Source: Clostridia bacterium
GTDB lineage: Bacteria > Bacillota > Clostridia > CAKSNL01 > HGM11501
DNA: 64,000 nucleotides
Assembly (NCBI GenBank): GCA_900766735.1
Contig: CAAFWO010000007.1
Span: 1-64,000 of the forward strand
Direction of reading: 5' to 3'
The position numbers were made by a program, and so were the translations under genes. A model generated the notes under the pieces. It was not told the DNA's origin. It ran no database searches and saw only the letters and a program-made list of their open reading frames with translations. Positions 51,440 through 59,633 of this stretch are shown one piece after another (position 1 is the stretch's first letter; each line of letters begins with the position of its first letter).

Positions 51440-52393
51440 ATGGATAGCTTTTTACTGTCGTTTAACCTGGTGTTTCCGATGTTTCTGCTTTTGGCGACAG
51501 GAAAACTCGCGCGAAAGACAAATCTCCTGACTTCTGAGAGTACGGACAGGCTAAACGCGCTTGTTTTCAAAATTTTTCTGCCGGTAAGTATATTTAAAAA
51601 CGTTTACAATTCCTCCGTCAGCGATGTGTTTGACAAAAAGCTTATAGCGTTTGGCATTATAAGCGTCACATTGTGTTTTCTTTTGCTCATATTGCTCACA
51701 TCGGGCTGTAAAAACAGAAAAAGCCGCGGCGTGCTGATTCAGGGAATATACAGGAGCAATTTTCTGATCTTCGGCCTTCCGGTTGCCGAAAGCTTTTATC
51801 CGGACGGGTCGCTTTCCGGGAAAGCCTCGGTTTTAATAGCAATCATAGTTCCGCTATTTAACGGCCTTGCCGTTATCGCGCTTGAAATGTTTAAGGAAAA
51901 TAAACAGAGCGGAATGAAGACGTTTCTGAACATATTGAAAAATCCGCTGATAATCGGCTCGGCACTAGGCTTTGCCGCTCTCTTTTTGAAAGAGGCAGGC
52001 TTTTTGCTTCCGGACGCGGTGTATAAGACCGTGTCGGACCTTTCTGCCGCGGCGACGCCGCTTGCACTCATAGCTCTGGGCGCAAGCCTTGATTTTTCGA
52101 AGATAAAAGGGGAAAGTAAATATTTGATATGGGGGCTTTTGGGAAAGCTCGTGCTCTCGCCGGCGGTTTTTATCGGTGCGGCGGCGCTTTTGGGCTTTCG
52201 CGACAGGGAGCTTGCGATAATCCTTTCGATGTTCGCCTCGCCGGCCTCGGTTTCGAGCTACACGATGGCACAGCAGATGGGGGCGGACGACGACCTTGCC
52301 GCAGAGCTTGTCGTCATCGGCACGGCGGTATCGCTTATCACCGTGTTTTTGTGGGTGAGCCTCATAGCGTCGTCCGGGCTCATAAAATATTAA
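51440..52393 (+). CDS. AEC (auxin efflux carrier) family transporter
   Basis: 317 residues, about ten membrane helices, Mem_trans family (MDSFLLSFNLVFPMFLLLATGKLARK, ASPASVSSYTMAQQMGADDDLAAELVVIGTAVSL near the end). Bacterial members move malate or other organic acids. Start ATG 51440 after GGAAGTGA. Confidence 0.9.
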   Translation: MDSFLLSFNLVFPMFLLLATGKLARKTNLLTSESTDRLNALVFKIFLPVSIFKNVYNSSVSDVFDKKLIAFGIISVTLCFLLLILLTSGCKNRKSRGVLIQGIYRSNFLIFGLPVAESFYPDGSLSGKASVLIAIIVPLFNGLAVIALEMFKENKQSGMKTFLNILKNPLIIGSALGFAALFLKEAGFLLPDAVYKTVSDLSAAATPLALIALGASLDFSKIKGESKYLIWGLLGKLVLSPAVFIGAAALLGFRDRELAIILSMFASPASVSSYTMAQQMGADDDLAAELVVIGTAVSLITVFLWVSLIASSGLIKY

Positions 52394-52406
52394 AAGGGGG
52401 GCTTTT

Positions 52407-52538
52407 ATGCAGAAAAGAATATCGGCCGTAATTTTACTTATCGCGTTTCTCGCGCTTATAGTTCTTCTGACGGTGAACGGAATTCCGAGCCGCGAGGAAT
52501 ATGAAGAAAAATTCGGAACGTCGGCCGCGGAGGAATGA
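52407..52538 (+). CDS. Small single-helix membrane protein
   Basis: A 43-residue frame (MQKRISAVILLIAFLALIVL...) with a strong AAAGGGGGG ribosome site eight bases before ATG, one membrane helix (about 5-24) and an acidic tail (SREEYEEKFGTSAAEE). It starts 13 bases behind the AEC gene and is probably co-transcribed. Family not recognised; the ribosome site and composition make it a credible gene. Confidence 0.6.
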   Translation: MQKRISAVILLIAFLALIVLLTVNGIPSREEYEEKFGTSAAEE

Positions 52539-52576
52539 AAAAAGTCAATATTGTGCAAAAACAAGTCAAAAAAGCG

Positions 52577-52605
52577 TTGTTTTTATAAGTCGGCTTTGTT
52601 ATAAT
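52577..52605 (+). promoter_or_regulatory. Promoter of the Gfo/Idh gene
   Basis: TTGTTT (52577), 17 bases, TATAAT (52600). Confidence 0.6.
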
Positions 52606-52642
52606 AGCCTTAGAAACCAAAAAAGAAAAGGGGTATAAAAAT

Positions 52643-53806
52643 ATGGCAGATAATAATCTGGACGCATTTAAAAATAATGCGGAGGAAAAAACGACAGCTG
52701 ATGACGGACGCAAGCTTAAGATCGGTATAATCGGAACAGGCTGGATCGCAGGTTCGCATATCGTTGAGTATATGAAGATGCCTGACGTTGAAATCGTTGC
52801 CGGCGCGGATCTTGTTCCCGGCAAGGCAGAGGAGTTCTTTAAAAAGTACGGGGTTGAGGGCGCTCGCTGCTATCCCGACCATAAGTCGATGCTTGATGCC
52901 GAGGAGCTTGACGCGGTAAGCGTTTGCACATACAACAGAACGCATGCCGAGTGCACGATCCATGCACTTGAAAAGGGCGTCCCCGTTCTTCTTGAAAAGC
53001 CGATGACTGTTACCTTGAAAGAGGCGATTGACATCTGCAGAGCGGAGAAGAAGTCCGGAAAGATCGTTTCCGTCGGCTTCCAGCCCAGACTTGATCCGAA
53101 CATGCAGATGATCAAGAAGATCGTTGATTCCGGTGAGCTCGGAAAGATCTATTACATACAGACAGGCGGCGGCCGCCGTCACGGTATTCCGACACCTTTC
53201 GGGACATCGTTCATCGAGGATAAGACAGCAGGTATCGGCGCACTTGCCGACATCGGATGCTATTCTCTCGACATGGTATTAAATGCGATCGGCTATCCGA
53301 AGCCTTTGACGGTGTCAGGCTACCGTTCGGATTTCTTCGGAAAGAATCCCGAGACCTATACAAGAAAGGGTTATCCGGCAGAGTATGCGGATCTCTTCAG
53401 TGTTGACGATTTCGGCGCAGGCTTTATAAGACTTGAAGGCGGAATCATCTTAGACTTCAGAATTGCATGGGATATGCATCTTGACACACCCGGCGACACG
53501 ATCATCATGGGCACAAAGGGATCACTCAGAATTCCTTCGACGGAGTGCTGGAACGGCTCTGTCGGCGGCCCGATGAAGATATATCATGATGTTGTCGGCG
53601 AGCCTACATATACTGAGGTTCCGATAGTTCCGAGCAATGTGGGGCTTTTCTATAAGAAGATCCGTTCGTTCTTAGACGCTGTTAAGACAGGCGGAAAGGC
53701 ACCTGTTCCGACAAGCCAGATCATCTATAACCAGGCTATCATCGACGGTATCGTCAAGTCCGCTAACCTCGGTCACGAGATCGAGATCGAAATTCCGGAG
53801 ATATAA
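52643..53806 (+). CDS. Gfo/Idh/MocA family oxidoreductase
   Basis: 387 residues, with a 23-residue polar N-terminal extension before the Rossmann fold (IGIIGTGWIAGSHI). EKPMT carries the catalytic-type Lys; GALADIGCYSLDMVLNAIG contributes the second-domain active-site residues. Acts on a sugar, inositol or glycoside with NAD(P). AAAAGGGG start site. Fifteen bases separate it from the isomerase gene. No signal peptide. Confidence 0.9.
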   Translation: MADNNLDAFKNNAEEKTTADDGRKLKIGIIGTGWIAGSHIVEYMKMPDVEIVAGADLVPGKAEEFFKKYGVEGARCYPDHKSMLDAEELDAVSVCTYNRTHAECTIHALEKGVPVLLEKPMTVTLKEAIDICRAEKKSGKIVSVGFQPRLDPNMQMIKKIVDSGELGKIYYIQTGGGRRHGIPTPFGTSFIEDKTAGIGALADIGCYSLDMVLNAIGYPKPLTVSGYRSDFFGKNPETYTRKGYPAEYADLFSVDDFGAGFIRLEGGIILDFRIAWDMHLDTPGDTIIMGTKGSLRIPSTECWNGSVGGPMKIYHDVVGEPTYTEVPIVPSNVGLFYKKIRSFLDAVKTGGKAPVPTSQIIYNQAIIDGIVKSANLGHEIEIEIPEI

Positions 53807-53821
53807 GGGGGCGCTTTCTGT

Positions 53822-54661
53822 ATGAAAAAATTTAATGTCGGCCTTCAGCTCTACTCTGTAAGAGAAGATATGGCGAAGGACTTTGAGGGCACACTCAAAA
53901 AGGTCGCTGAAATGGGCTATGAATACGTTGAATTTGCCGGATATTTCGGCAAGAGCGCAAAAGAGATCAAGGAGATTTTGAACAGATACGGATTAAAGTG
54001 CATTTCCGTTCACCAGGGTCCCGCACCGTTCTTTGATAACGGATATGAAATTATCGACTACTTAAAAGAGCTCGGAATCGAATATTGCGTTATTCCGTGG
54101 TATGAGAGAAAGAATCTTGAATACGGCACTCCTGTTTGGGATGAGACGATCGCGAATTTCAAAAAGTACAGCGAGGCTATAAAGTTGCGCGGCATGAAGA
54201 TGCTTTATCACAATCACGATTTTGAGTTTGACAAGATCGACGGAAAGTGCATAATCGACCATCTTTATGAGACGCTCGGCTCCGACATCGTAAATCCGCA
54301 GTTTGATACCTGCTGGGTTCGCTATGCCGGCTTCAATCCCGCAGAGTACATCGATAAGTATGCCAACAGAGTGGACGTTATCCACCTTAAGGATTTTTCC
54401 TGCAAGCACCTTGCAGGCGGCCCGGCATATGCGCTTATCGACGGCGACGGCAACGAGATCAAGACCCAGAACAAGGAGGACAACGAGTTTAAGTTAGTTC
54501 CTCTCGGAATGGGCAGAAACGACTTTAAGGAGATATTGGAAGCGGCCGAGATAGCAGATGCTCACACGGTTATCGTTGAGCAGGATACCTCGGTTGACAG
54601 ACCGCCTCTTGAAGCGGCCGAGATCAGCAGAAAATATCTTAAAGATACTTTCGGAATATAA
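53822..54661 (+). CDS. Sugar phosphate isomerase/epimerase family (AP endonuclease 2 fold)
   Basis: 279 residues, TIM barrel of the IolE/xylose-isomerase-like type. Metal ligands are likely in YHNHDFEFD, FDTCW and IHLKDF, with Glu in IVEQDTS. It acts as sugar isomerase/epimerase, or as a 3-keto-glycoside lyase as known for some relatives. GGGGGCG start site; paired with the Gfo/Idh gene in one operon closed by a terminator. Confidence 0.88.
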   Translation: MKKFNVGLQLYSVREDMAKDFEGTLKKVAEMGYEYVEFAGYFGKSAKEIKEILNRYGLKCISVHQGPAPFFDNGYEIIDYLKELGIEYCVIPWYERKNLEYGTPVWDETIANFKKYSEAIKLRGMKMLYHNHDFEFDKIDGKCIIDHLYETLGSDIVNPQFDTCWVRYAGFNPAEYIDKYANRVDVIHLKDFSCKHLAGGPAYALIDGDGNEIKTQNKEDNEFKLVPLGMGRNDFKEILEAAEIADAHTVIVEQDTSVDRPPLEAAEISRKYLKDTFGI

Positions 54662-54662
54662 A

Positions 54663-54698
54663 ATTTTTTCCGCTCGCTTTATGCGGGCGGAAATTTTT
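54663..54698 (+). terminator. Terminator of the Gfo/Idh-isomerase operon
   Basis: CCGCTCGC/GCGGGCGG stem, A/T outer arms, T7 tract. Confidence 0.82.
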
Positions 54699-54762
54699 TT
54701 CATTTTGGCACTTGCAAAAAGGTGCGTGTTCCCTTATAATAAAAAGAGATGCAACTTAAGAA

Positions 54763-55983
54763 GTGAAAATTTTGGAATTAAAAGAATATATTAAAAGCCA
54801 TTGGTCGGACACTGTGCGCCTTGAGCGAAAGGGGAACGACCGCCTTGTCGGTCTTCCGTATGAATATTTTGTGCCCTCGATAACAGGAATGTTTCAGGAG
54901 ATGTATTATTGGGACACGTTCTTTTCAGCAAAGGGTCTTTTCCTTTCGGGAAGGGAGGCACTTGTCAAAAACAGTGTTGACGATATGTTCTACCTTGTCG
55001 ATAAATTCGGCTATATGCCGAACGGCAGTCATATGGGGCTCATCTCGCGCTCTCAGCCTCCGTTTTTGTGCATGATGGTATCGGACGTTTATGATGGCTA
55101 TAAAGACAATGTTTGGCTTAGAACCGCATATGAGATGCTTAAAAAAGAGTATGATTTCTGGATGACAGAGAGGATCACTCCGTCCGGGCTCAACCGCTAC
55201 GGCTATATTCCTAAGCGCGGAAACCCCGATGAGGACTTAAAGATGATAAAGTGGCGCCTTTCCGGGTACGATTTTTCCGGAAGGTCGGATCAGGACATCG
55301 TCGAAAACGTGATGTGCGACGCGGAGAGCGGATGGGACTTTAACCCCAGATGCGACATGCACCAGACAGAGTTTAACTATGTTGACTTAAACTCAAATCT
55401 TTATATTTACGAGATGAAGTTATCCGAGTTTGCGAAAATACTTAACACCGGCGAGGAGGAGAAGTTTGCCGCTGCAGCAAAGGCGAGAAAAGAGAAGATT
55501 AGATCACTGATGTTTGACGGGGAGAAGTTTTTGGACTATAACTATAAAACAGGTGAGCACAGCCGCGTGTTCACATGCGCTTCGTTTTTCCCGCTCTGGG
55601 CAAAGGCAGCAAGTGAGAAAGAGGCTGAGTCGACGGTTTCGAACCTTAAAAGGATCGAATGCGATTTCGGCGTTGCGGCTTGCGAAAAAGGCGAAAGAAA
55701 CGGCGTGATCTATCAGTGGGACTACCCGAACGGCTGGGCGCCGCTTCACTACATCGTCGTTCACGCGCTGGATAATTACGGCTACCGCGAGGACGCGGCG
55801 CGTATTGCGGAGAAATATACGGGGTCTATGGAAAAGATATTTGCCGAGACGGGCACGCTCTGGGAAAAGTATAATGTTGTGGACGGTTCTATTAGGGTTA
55901 ACGACGAATACAAGATGCCGGAGATGCTCGGTTGGACCGCCGGAGTGTACTTAGACCTGCTTAATTACCTCGGCAAGCTTTGA
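54763..55983 (+). CDS. GH37 trehalase-like glycoside hydrolase
   Basis: 406 residues, (alpha/alpha)6 barrel type. YYWDTFF (signature 1 end), ESGWDFNPR with the acid Asp (about 190), QWDYPNGWAPLHY (trehalase signature 2), WEKYN and NDEYKMPEMLGWTAGV, where DEY replaces the usual GGEY around the catalytic base. Shorter than classical trehalases (about 550) and without signal peptide; substrate may be trehalose or another alpha-glycoside. GTG start with a weak ribosome site. Confidence 0.78.
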   Translation: MKILELKEYIKSHWSDTVRLERKGNDRLVGLPYEYFVPSITGMFQEMYYWDTFFSAKGLFLSGREALVKNSVDDMFYLVDKFGYMPNGSHMGLISRSQPPFLCMMVSDVYDGYKDNVWLRTAYEMLKKEYDFWMTERITPSGLNRYGYIPKRGNPDEDLKMIKWRLSGYDFSGRSDQDIVENVMCDAESGWDFNPRCDMHQTEFNYVDLNSNLYIYEMKLSEFAKILNTGEEEKFAAAAKARKEKIRSLMFDGEKFLDYNYKTGEHSRVFTCASFFPLWAKAASEKEAESTVSNLKRIECDFGVAACEKGERNGVIYQWDYPNGWAPLHYIVVHALDNYGYREDAARIAEKYTGSMEKIFAETGTLWEKYNVVDGSIRVNDEYKMPEMLGWTAGVYLDLLNYLGKL

Positions 55984-56044
55984 TTACTGGTAAAACTGCA
56001 CAAAAAACGGTTAAATAGTTCGTGCAATTCTACTAAAAGAGGTA

Positions 56045-56073
56045 TTGCAAAAACATATATGATATGCTATAAT
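56045..56073 (+). promoter_or_regulatory. Promoter of a candidate small RNA
   Basis: TTGCAA (56045), 17 bases, TATAAT (56068). A terminator follows at 56116, so only a transcript of about 70 bases is expected. Confidence 0.55.
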
Positions 56074-56079
56074 AAGACC

Positions 56080-56152
56080 ATAGCAAGTTAATACATATTT
56101 TTATTTCCCTCCTTTAAGCGTCGTGTTTGCCAGAACACGGCGCTTATTTTTT
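56080..56152 (+). ncRNA. Candidate small RNA with anti-Shine-Dalgarno motif
   Basis: Between a good promoter and a strong terminator lies a leader of about 36 bases without an open frame. It contains TTTCCCTCCTTT (56104-56115), complementary to strong ribosome sites. The layout (single-stranded C-rich motif, then terminator hairpin) resembles Firmicute trans-acting sRNAs. Predicted only from sequence. Confidence 0.35.
56116..56152 (+). terminator. Terminator hairpin
   Basis: AAGCGTCGTGTT pairs with AACACGGCGCTT (one G-U) across a six-base loop, followed by ATTTTTT. Confidence 0.82.
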
Positions 56153-56159
56153 GCTCCGC

Positions 56160-56188
56160 TTGACAGAAATCTGACATTAATGTATAAT
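56160..56188 (+). promoter_or_regulatory. Perfect consensus promoter of the PNPOx-family gene
   Basis: TTGACA (56160), 17 bases, TATAAT (56183). Confidence 0.8.
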
Positions 56189-56231
56189 AATTTGCAGCGA
56201 ATGTGTAAAATTTTAAGAGGGAGAAATAAAT

Positions 56232-56624
56232 ATGAAAAGAGTTTGCGCGTTTTTGCGGGAAGCAAAAAACTATTATCTTGCGACGGTGAATGACGGAAAG
56301 CCTGAGCTTCGCCCGTTCGGCACGGCAAATATCTATAACGGAAAGCTCTATATCCAGACCGGCAAGAGGAAGGATGTGTCAAAGCAGATCAAAAAGAATC
56401 CCTTTGTTGCAATATGCGCCGTGATCGGGGGCGACTGGCTCAGAATCTCCTGCGAGCTTGTGGAGGACGACGACCGCGAGGCGAGAGCCTCCATGCTCTT
56501 GGCCAATCCGGAGCTTATGCCGCTTTACGACCCGGACGACGGTAATATGCAGGTGTTTTATATGAAGAACGCGACGGCGGTGTTCTCATCGTTCACAAAG
56601 CCGCGTGAGATCGTCACCTTTTAA
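56232..56624 (+). CDS. Pyridoxamine 5'-phosphate oxidase family (FMN-binding) protein
   Basis: 130 residues, split-barrel flavin-binding fold (YYLATVNDGKPELRPFGTANIYNGKLYIQTGKRKDVSKQIKKNP). Gut clostridial relatives are annotated as PNPOx-family or nitroimidazole-resistance-like flavoproteins; substrate unknown. AGAGGGAGAAA start site, consensus promoter. The next gene follows after 12 bases. Confidence 0.85.
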   Translation: MKRVCAFLREAKNYYLATVNDGKPELRPFGTANIYNGKLYIQTGKRKDVSKQIKKNPFVAICAVIGGDWLRISCELVEDDDREARASMLLANPELMPLYDPDDGNMQVFYMKNATAVFSSFTKPREIVTF

Positions 56625-56636
56625 GGAGGAAAAGTT

Positions 56637-57914
56637 ATGGAATACATAATTTATGTTCCGTTCGTTTTATTGATTTTTGGCGTTATTTTGATATTCGCCA
56701 CAGGGTTAAAGCTCTTAGGCAGGATCATCTCGACGCTGGCGCTCTGTATGATTGCCGTTACTGCGTGGATATTGACGGTGCTTATAATTGCGCTCTCAAT
56801 GACGTATCAGACAATCTATATCGTGTCAGCGACAGCGTTTATAACGGCTGCGCTTGCGCTTTTCGTTTGCCTGGTCTGGGGTGCATTGGGGAAGAAAGCG
56901 GCATATATCCCGATAGTATCTGTCCTTTTGCTCTCGCTCATTGCAGCCGGCAGTACATACGGCTATAAGCGCTATGTGGACTCCGTTCAGACCGTCGAAA
57001 TAAAAAACAACGACATTTTGGTTTCGTACGCACCCTATTACGAGCTGACAAAGGTGGCAGAGCTTGACGGTGAGCCGTCTCTTAAGCTCGGCGTGGCAGA
57101 CGGTGTGCCGAGAATGGACGGGGCGACAGCGCTTTATCCGGTATATTCGGCGTTCGCAAAGGCGGTATATCCCAAGAGTATGATAGACGAGATCGCACAT
57201 TATGACAGCGGGGATGTTACTTACGGCTCAAGCGAGGTGCTTACCTGCACAACGACGGCCGAAGCATATGAAAAGATCGCGACCGGCGAGGCGGATATTA
57301 TTTTCGTTGCCGGCCCGTCAAAAGAGCAGGAGGAATTTGCAAAGGAGCAGGGAGTCGAGCTCATTTACACACCCATCGGGAAAGAGGCGTTCGTCTTTTT
57401 CGTCAATTTCGAAAATCCGATCGCGGACTTGACTTTAGACGAAATTAAGGACATATATTCGGGCAAAACAAAAAGATGGTCGGATCTCGGCGTTTCCGGG
57501 TTCGGCAAGATACGCGCGTTCCAGCGCGATGAAGGGAGCGGAAGCCAGACAGCACTTATAAAGCTGATGGACGGCGAGCCGCTTGCCGTTCCGCCTAAGG
57601 AAGAGGTCGTCGCCGGGATGGGCGGGATAATCGAAAAGACGGCGGACTATAAAAACTATAAGAATGCGATAGGCTATTCGTTCAGATTTTACACGACCGA
57701 GATGGTGAATAACGACAACATAAAACTTCTTAAAATCAACGGTGTTTACCCGAGCGAGGAAAACATCGCGAACGGAAGCTATCCGGTAAGTTCGTATTTT
57801 TACGCGGTCACAAGATCGGACGCGTCCGAAAGCACTAAAAAGCTTCTTTCGTGGCTTTGCGGGCCCGAGGCTAAAGAGCTTATCAAAAAGACGGGCTACA
57901 CCCCGATCGACTGA
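56637..57914 (+). CDS. Membrane-anchored PstS-like substrate-binding protein
   Basis: 425 residues. Four membrane helices (about 3-22, 30-54, 59-82, 88-107) are joined to a PBP_like/PstS-type binding domain (about 120-425) with TTTAEAYEKIATGEADIIFVAGPSKEQ, FENPIADLTLDEIKDIYSGKTKRWSDLG and RDEGSGSQTAL, typical of phosphate-binding proteins. Ordinary PstS has only a signal peptide. No pstCAB genes are nearby, so it may sense rather than import. GGAGGAAAAG start site. Confidence 0.8.
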   Translation: MEYIIYVPFVLLIFGVILIFATGLKLLGRIISTLALCMIAVTAWILTVLIIALSMTYQTIYIVSATAFITAALALFVCLVWGALGKKAAYIPIVSVLLLSLIAAGSTYGYKRYVDSVQTVEIKNNDILVSYAPYYELTKVAELDGEPSLKLGVADGVPRMDGATALYPVYSAFAKAVYPKSMIDEIAHYDSGDVTYGSSEVLTCTTTAEAYEKIATGEADIIFVAGPSKEQEEFAKEQGVELIYTPIGKEAFVFFVNFENPIADLTLDEIKDIYSGKTKRWSDLGVSGFGKIRAFQRDEGSGSQTALIKLMDGEPLAVPPKEEVVAGMGGIIEKTADYKNYKNAIGYSFRFYTTEMVNNDNIKLLKINGVYPSEENIANGSYPVSSYFYAVTRSDASESTKKLLSWLCGPEAKELIKKTGYTPID

Positions 57915-57916
57915 TC

Positions 57917-58462
57917 ATGGACTATACTTTGATAAGATCTGAAAGAAAGACCGTCTCCGTTTCAGTCAAAGGCAACGGAAGCGTTGTTGTCTGCGCACCA
58001 AAGGGGGCGTCAAGGGAGCGAATCGAAGGTTTTCTGCTCGCTCATAAAGAGTGGATCGAAAAAACGAGGGAAAAAGTCCTGCGCGAGAATGCGGAGGTGA
58101 AGCCCCTTAAAAAGGAGGAACTTTCGGCGCTTTGCGAAAAGGCGAAAAAGGTGATTCCTGAAAAGGTGCGCCGCTTTGCCGGGCTTTTGGGTGTGACCTA
58201 CGGGCGCATCACGATCCGCACGCAGAAAACAAGGTGGGGAAGCTGTTCAGCAAACGGAAATTTGAGTTTTAACGCGCTTTTGATGCTGATGCCGGACGAG
58301 GTGACAGATTCGGTTGTCGTTCACGAACTTTGCCACAGGAGGGAAATGAACCACTCTGCGGCATTTTACGAGCTTTTGACAACGGCATATCCCGGATATT
58401 ACGAGTGCCGCGCATATCTTAAAAAACACGGCAGCGCAATAATAAAAAGGCTCGGAGGCTGA
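57917..58462 (+). CDS. YgjP-like metallopeptidase
   Basis: 181 residues, DUF45/YgjP family. RWGSCSANGNLSFNALLMLMP and zinc motif VVHELCHRREMNHS (His136, Glu137, His140, His146). Predicted zinc protease; physiological substrate unknown. Starts two bases after the PstS-like gene and ends at a terminator. Confidence 0.9.
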   Translation: MDYTLIRSERKTVSVSVKGNGSVVVCAPKGASRERIEGFLLAHKEWIEKTREKVLRENAEVKPLKKEELSALCEKAKKVIPEKVRRFAGLLGVTYGRITIRTQKTRWGSCSANGNLSFNALLMLMPDEVTDSVVVHELCHRREMNHSAAFYELLTTAYPGYYECRAYLKKHGSAIIKRLGG

Positions 58463-58479
58463 GGCCTTCGAGTCTTTTT
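58443..58479 (+). terminator. Terminator after the YgjP-like gene
   Basis: GGCTCGGAGG pairs with CCTTCGAGTC (with G-U pairs), flanked by A5 and T5. Confidence 0.75.
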
Positions 58480-58535
58480 GGCATTATCGGTTAAAAGGCG
58501 GGTGCAAAAGGCAGAGTTTTCTATTATATTTTCTA

Positions 58536-58564
58536 TTTACAAAACGGGGCATCTGGTGTAAAAT
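58536..58564 (+). promoter_or_regulatory. azlC promoter
   Basis: TTTACA (58536), 17 bases, TAAAAT (58559). Confidence 0.6.
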
Positions 58565-58593
58565 AGCATTATCAACTTTTTTGGAGATGCATT

Positions 58594-59304
58594 ATGGAAG
58601 AGAACAACAGCTTTTTAAAGGGTGTGGCGGCAGGAATGCCCATCTGCCTGGGCTACCTTTCCGTCGCTTTTGCATTCGGTATTTTTGCCGTAGGAAACGG
58701 GCTTACCATGTGGCAGGCGCTTTTTATGTCGATGGCGAACGTCACCTCGGCAGGCCAGCTTGCTGCGGTGCCGATCATAGCGTCGGGAGGAACGGTGTTC
58801 GAGCTTGCGCTCTCACAGGTGGTCATCAATATGCGCTATGCGTTAATGTCCGTCTCGCTGTCGCAGAAGGTCTCGGATAATGTCCGCCCGATCGACAGAT
58901 TTATAATTTCTTTCATGAATACGGATGAGGTGTTCGGCGTTGCCTCGGGCTGCCGGGGGAGCGTCGGGCGAAACTATCTTTACGGGCTCATTCTAACGCC
59001 CTATATCGGCTGGAGCTTGGGAACGCTGATTGGCGCCGCCGCGGGCGATATTTTGCCATCTTCGGTCACGAGCGCGCTAGGCATCGCAATATATGCGATG
59101 TTTGCGGCAATCGTCATTCCGCCGGCCAAAAAGCACAGGCCGACGCTTTTGTGCATTTTATTTGCCGTTGCGTTAAGCCTTGCGTTTTACTATATTCCGG
59201 CGCTCGCGAAGATTCCTTCGGGATTCTCGGTCATCATCTGTGCGGTGGCGGCAAGTGCGCTTTTTGCACTCCTTTGCCCGGTTGACGTTGAAGAGGCACA
59301 GTGA
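58594..59304 (+). CDS. azlC: AzlC family branched-chain amino acid exporter, large subunit
   Basis: 236 residues, about 7 membrane helices. GVAAGMPICLGYLSVAFAFGIFA and INMRYALMSVSLSQK are typical of AzlC. Works with AzlD, encoded next, to export branched-chain amino acids or analogues. TTGGAGATGC start site. Confidence 0.92.
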   Translation: MEENNSFLKGVAAGMPICLGYLSVAFAFGIFAVGNGLTMWQALFMSMANVTSAGQLAAVPIIASGGTVFELALSQVVINMRYALMSVSLSQKVSDNVRPIDRFIISFMNTDEVFGVASGCRGSVGRNYLYGLILTPYIGWSLGTLIGAAAGDILPSSVTSALGIAIYAMFAAIVIPPAKKHRPTLLCILFAVALSLAFYYIPALAKIPSGFSVIICAVAASALFALLCPVDVEEAQ

Positions 59305-59305
59305 T

Positions 59306-59620
59306 ATGAAAAATTATTATGTTTACCTTCTCGTGATGTCGCTTGTCACATATCTTATCAGAATGATTCCGTTCGTGTTGGTCAAAAAGAAGATAAAGAA
59401 CCGCTTTTTGCTGTCGTTTCTTTATTATGTACCCTATGCGGTTTTAAGCGTTATGACGATTCCGGCGATATTTTACTCGACGGAGTACCGCATTTCCGCG
59501 GCGGTCGGATTTTTGACGGCGGTCGCACTCTCATATTTTGAAAAAAGTCTGGTCAGGGTTGCGGCGTTATCGTGCGTCGCGGTCTATCTGACTGAGCTTT
59601 TAATAAAATTTTTAGCATAA
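59306..59620 (+). CDS. azlD: AzlD family transport subunit
   Basis: 104 residues, four membrane helices (VYLLVMSLVTYLIRMIPFVL at the start). Small partner of AzlC; its ATG follows the azlC stop after one base. The next gene follows 13 bases behind its stop. Confidence 0.88.
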   Translation: MKNYYVYLLVMSLVTYLIRMIPFVLVKKKIKNRFLLSFLYYVPYAVLSVMTIPAIFYSTEYRISAAVGFLTAVALSYFEKSLVRVAALSCVAVYLTELLIKFLA

Positions 59621-59633
59621 CGGGGGAAAGAAA

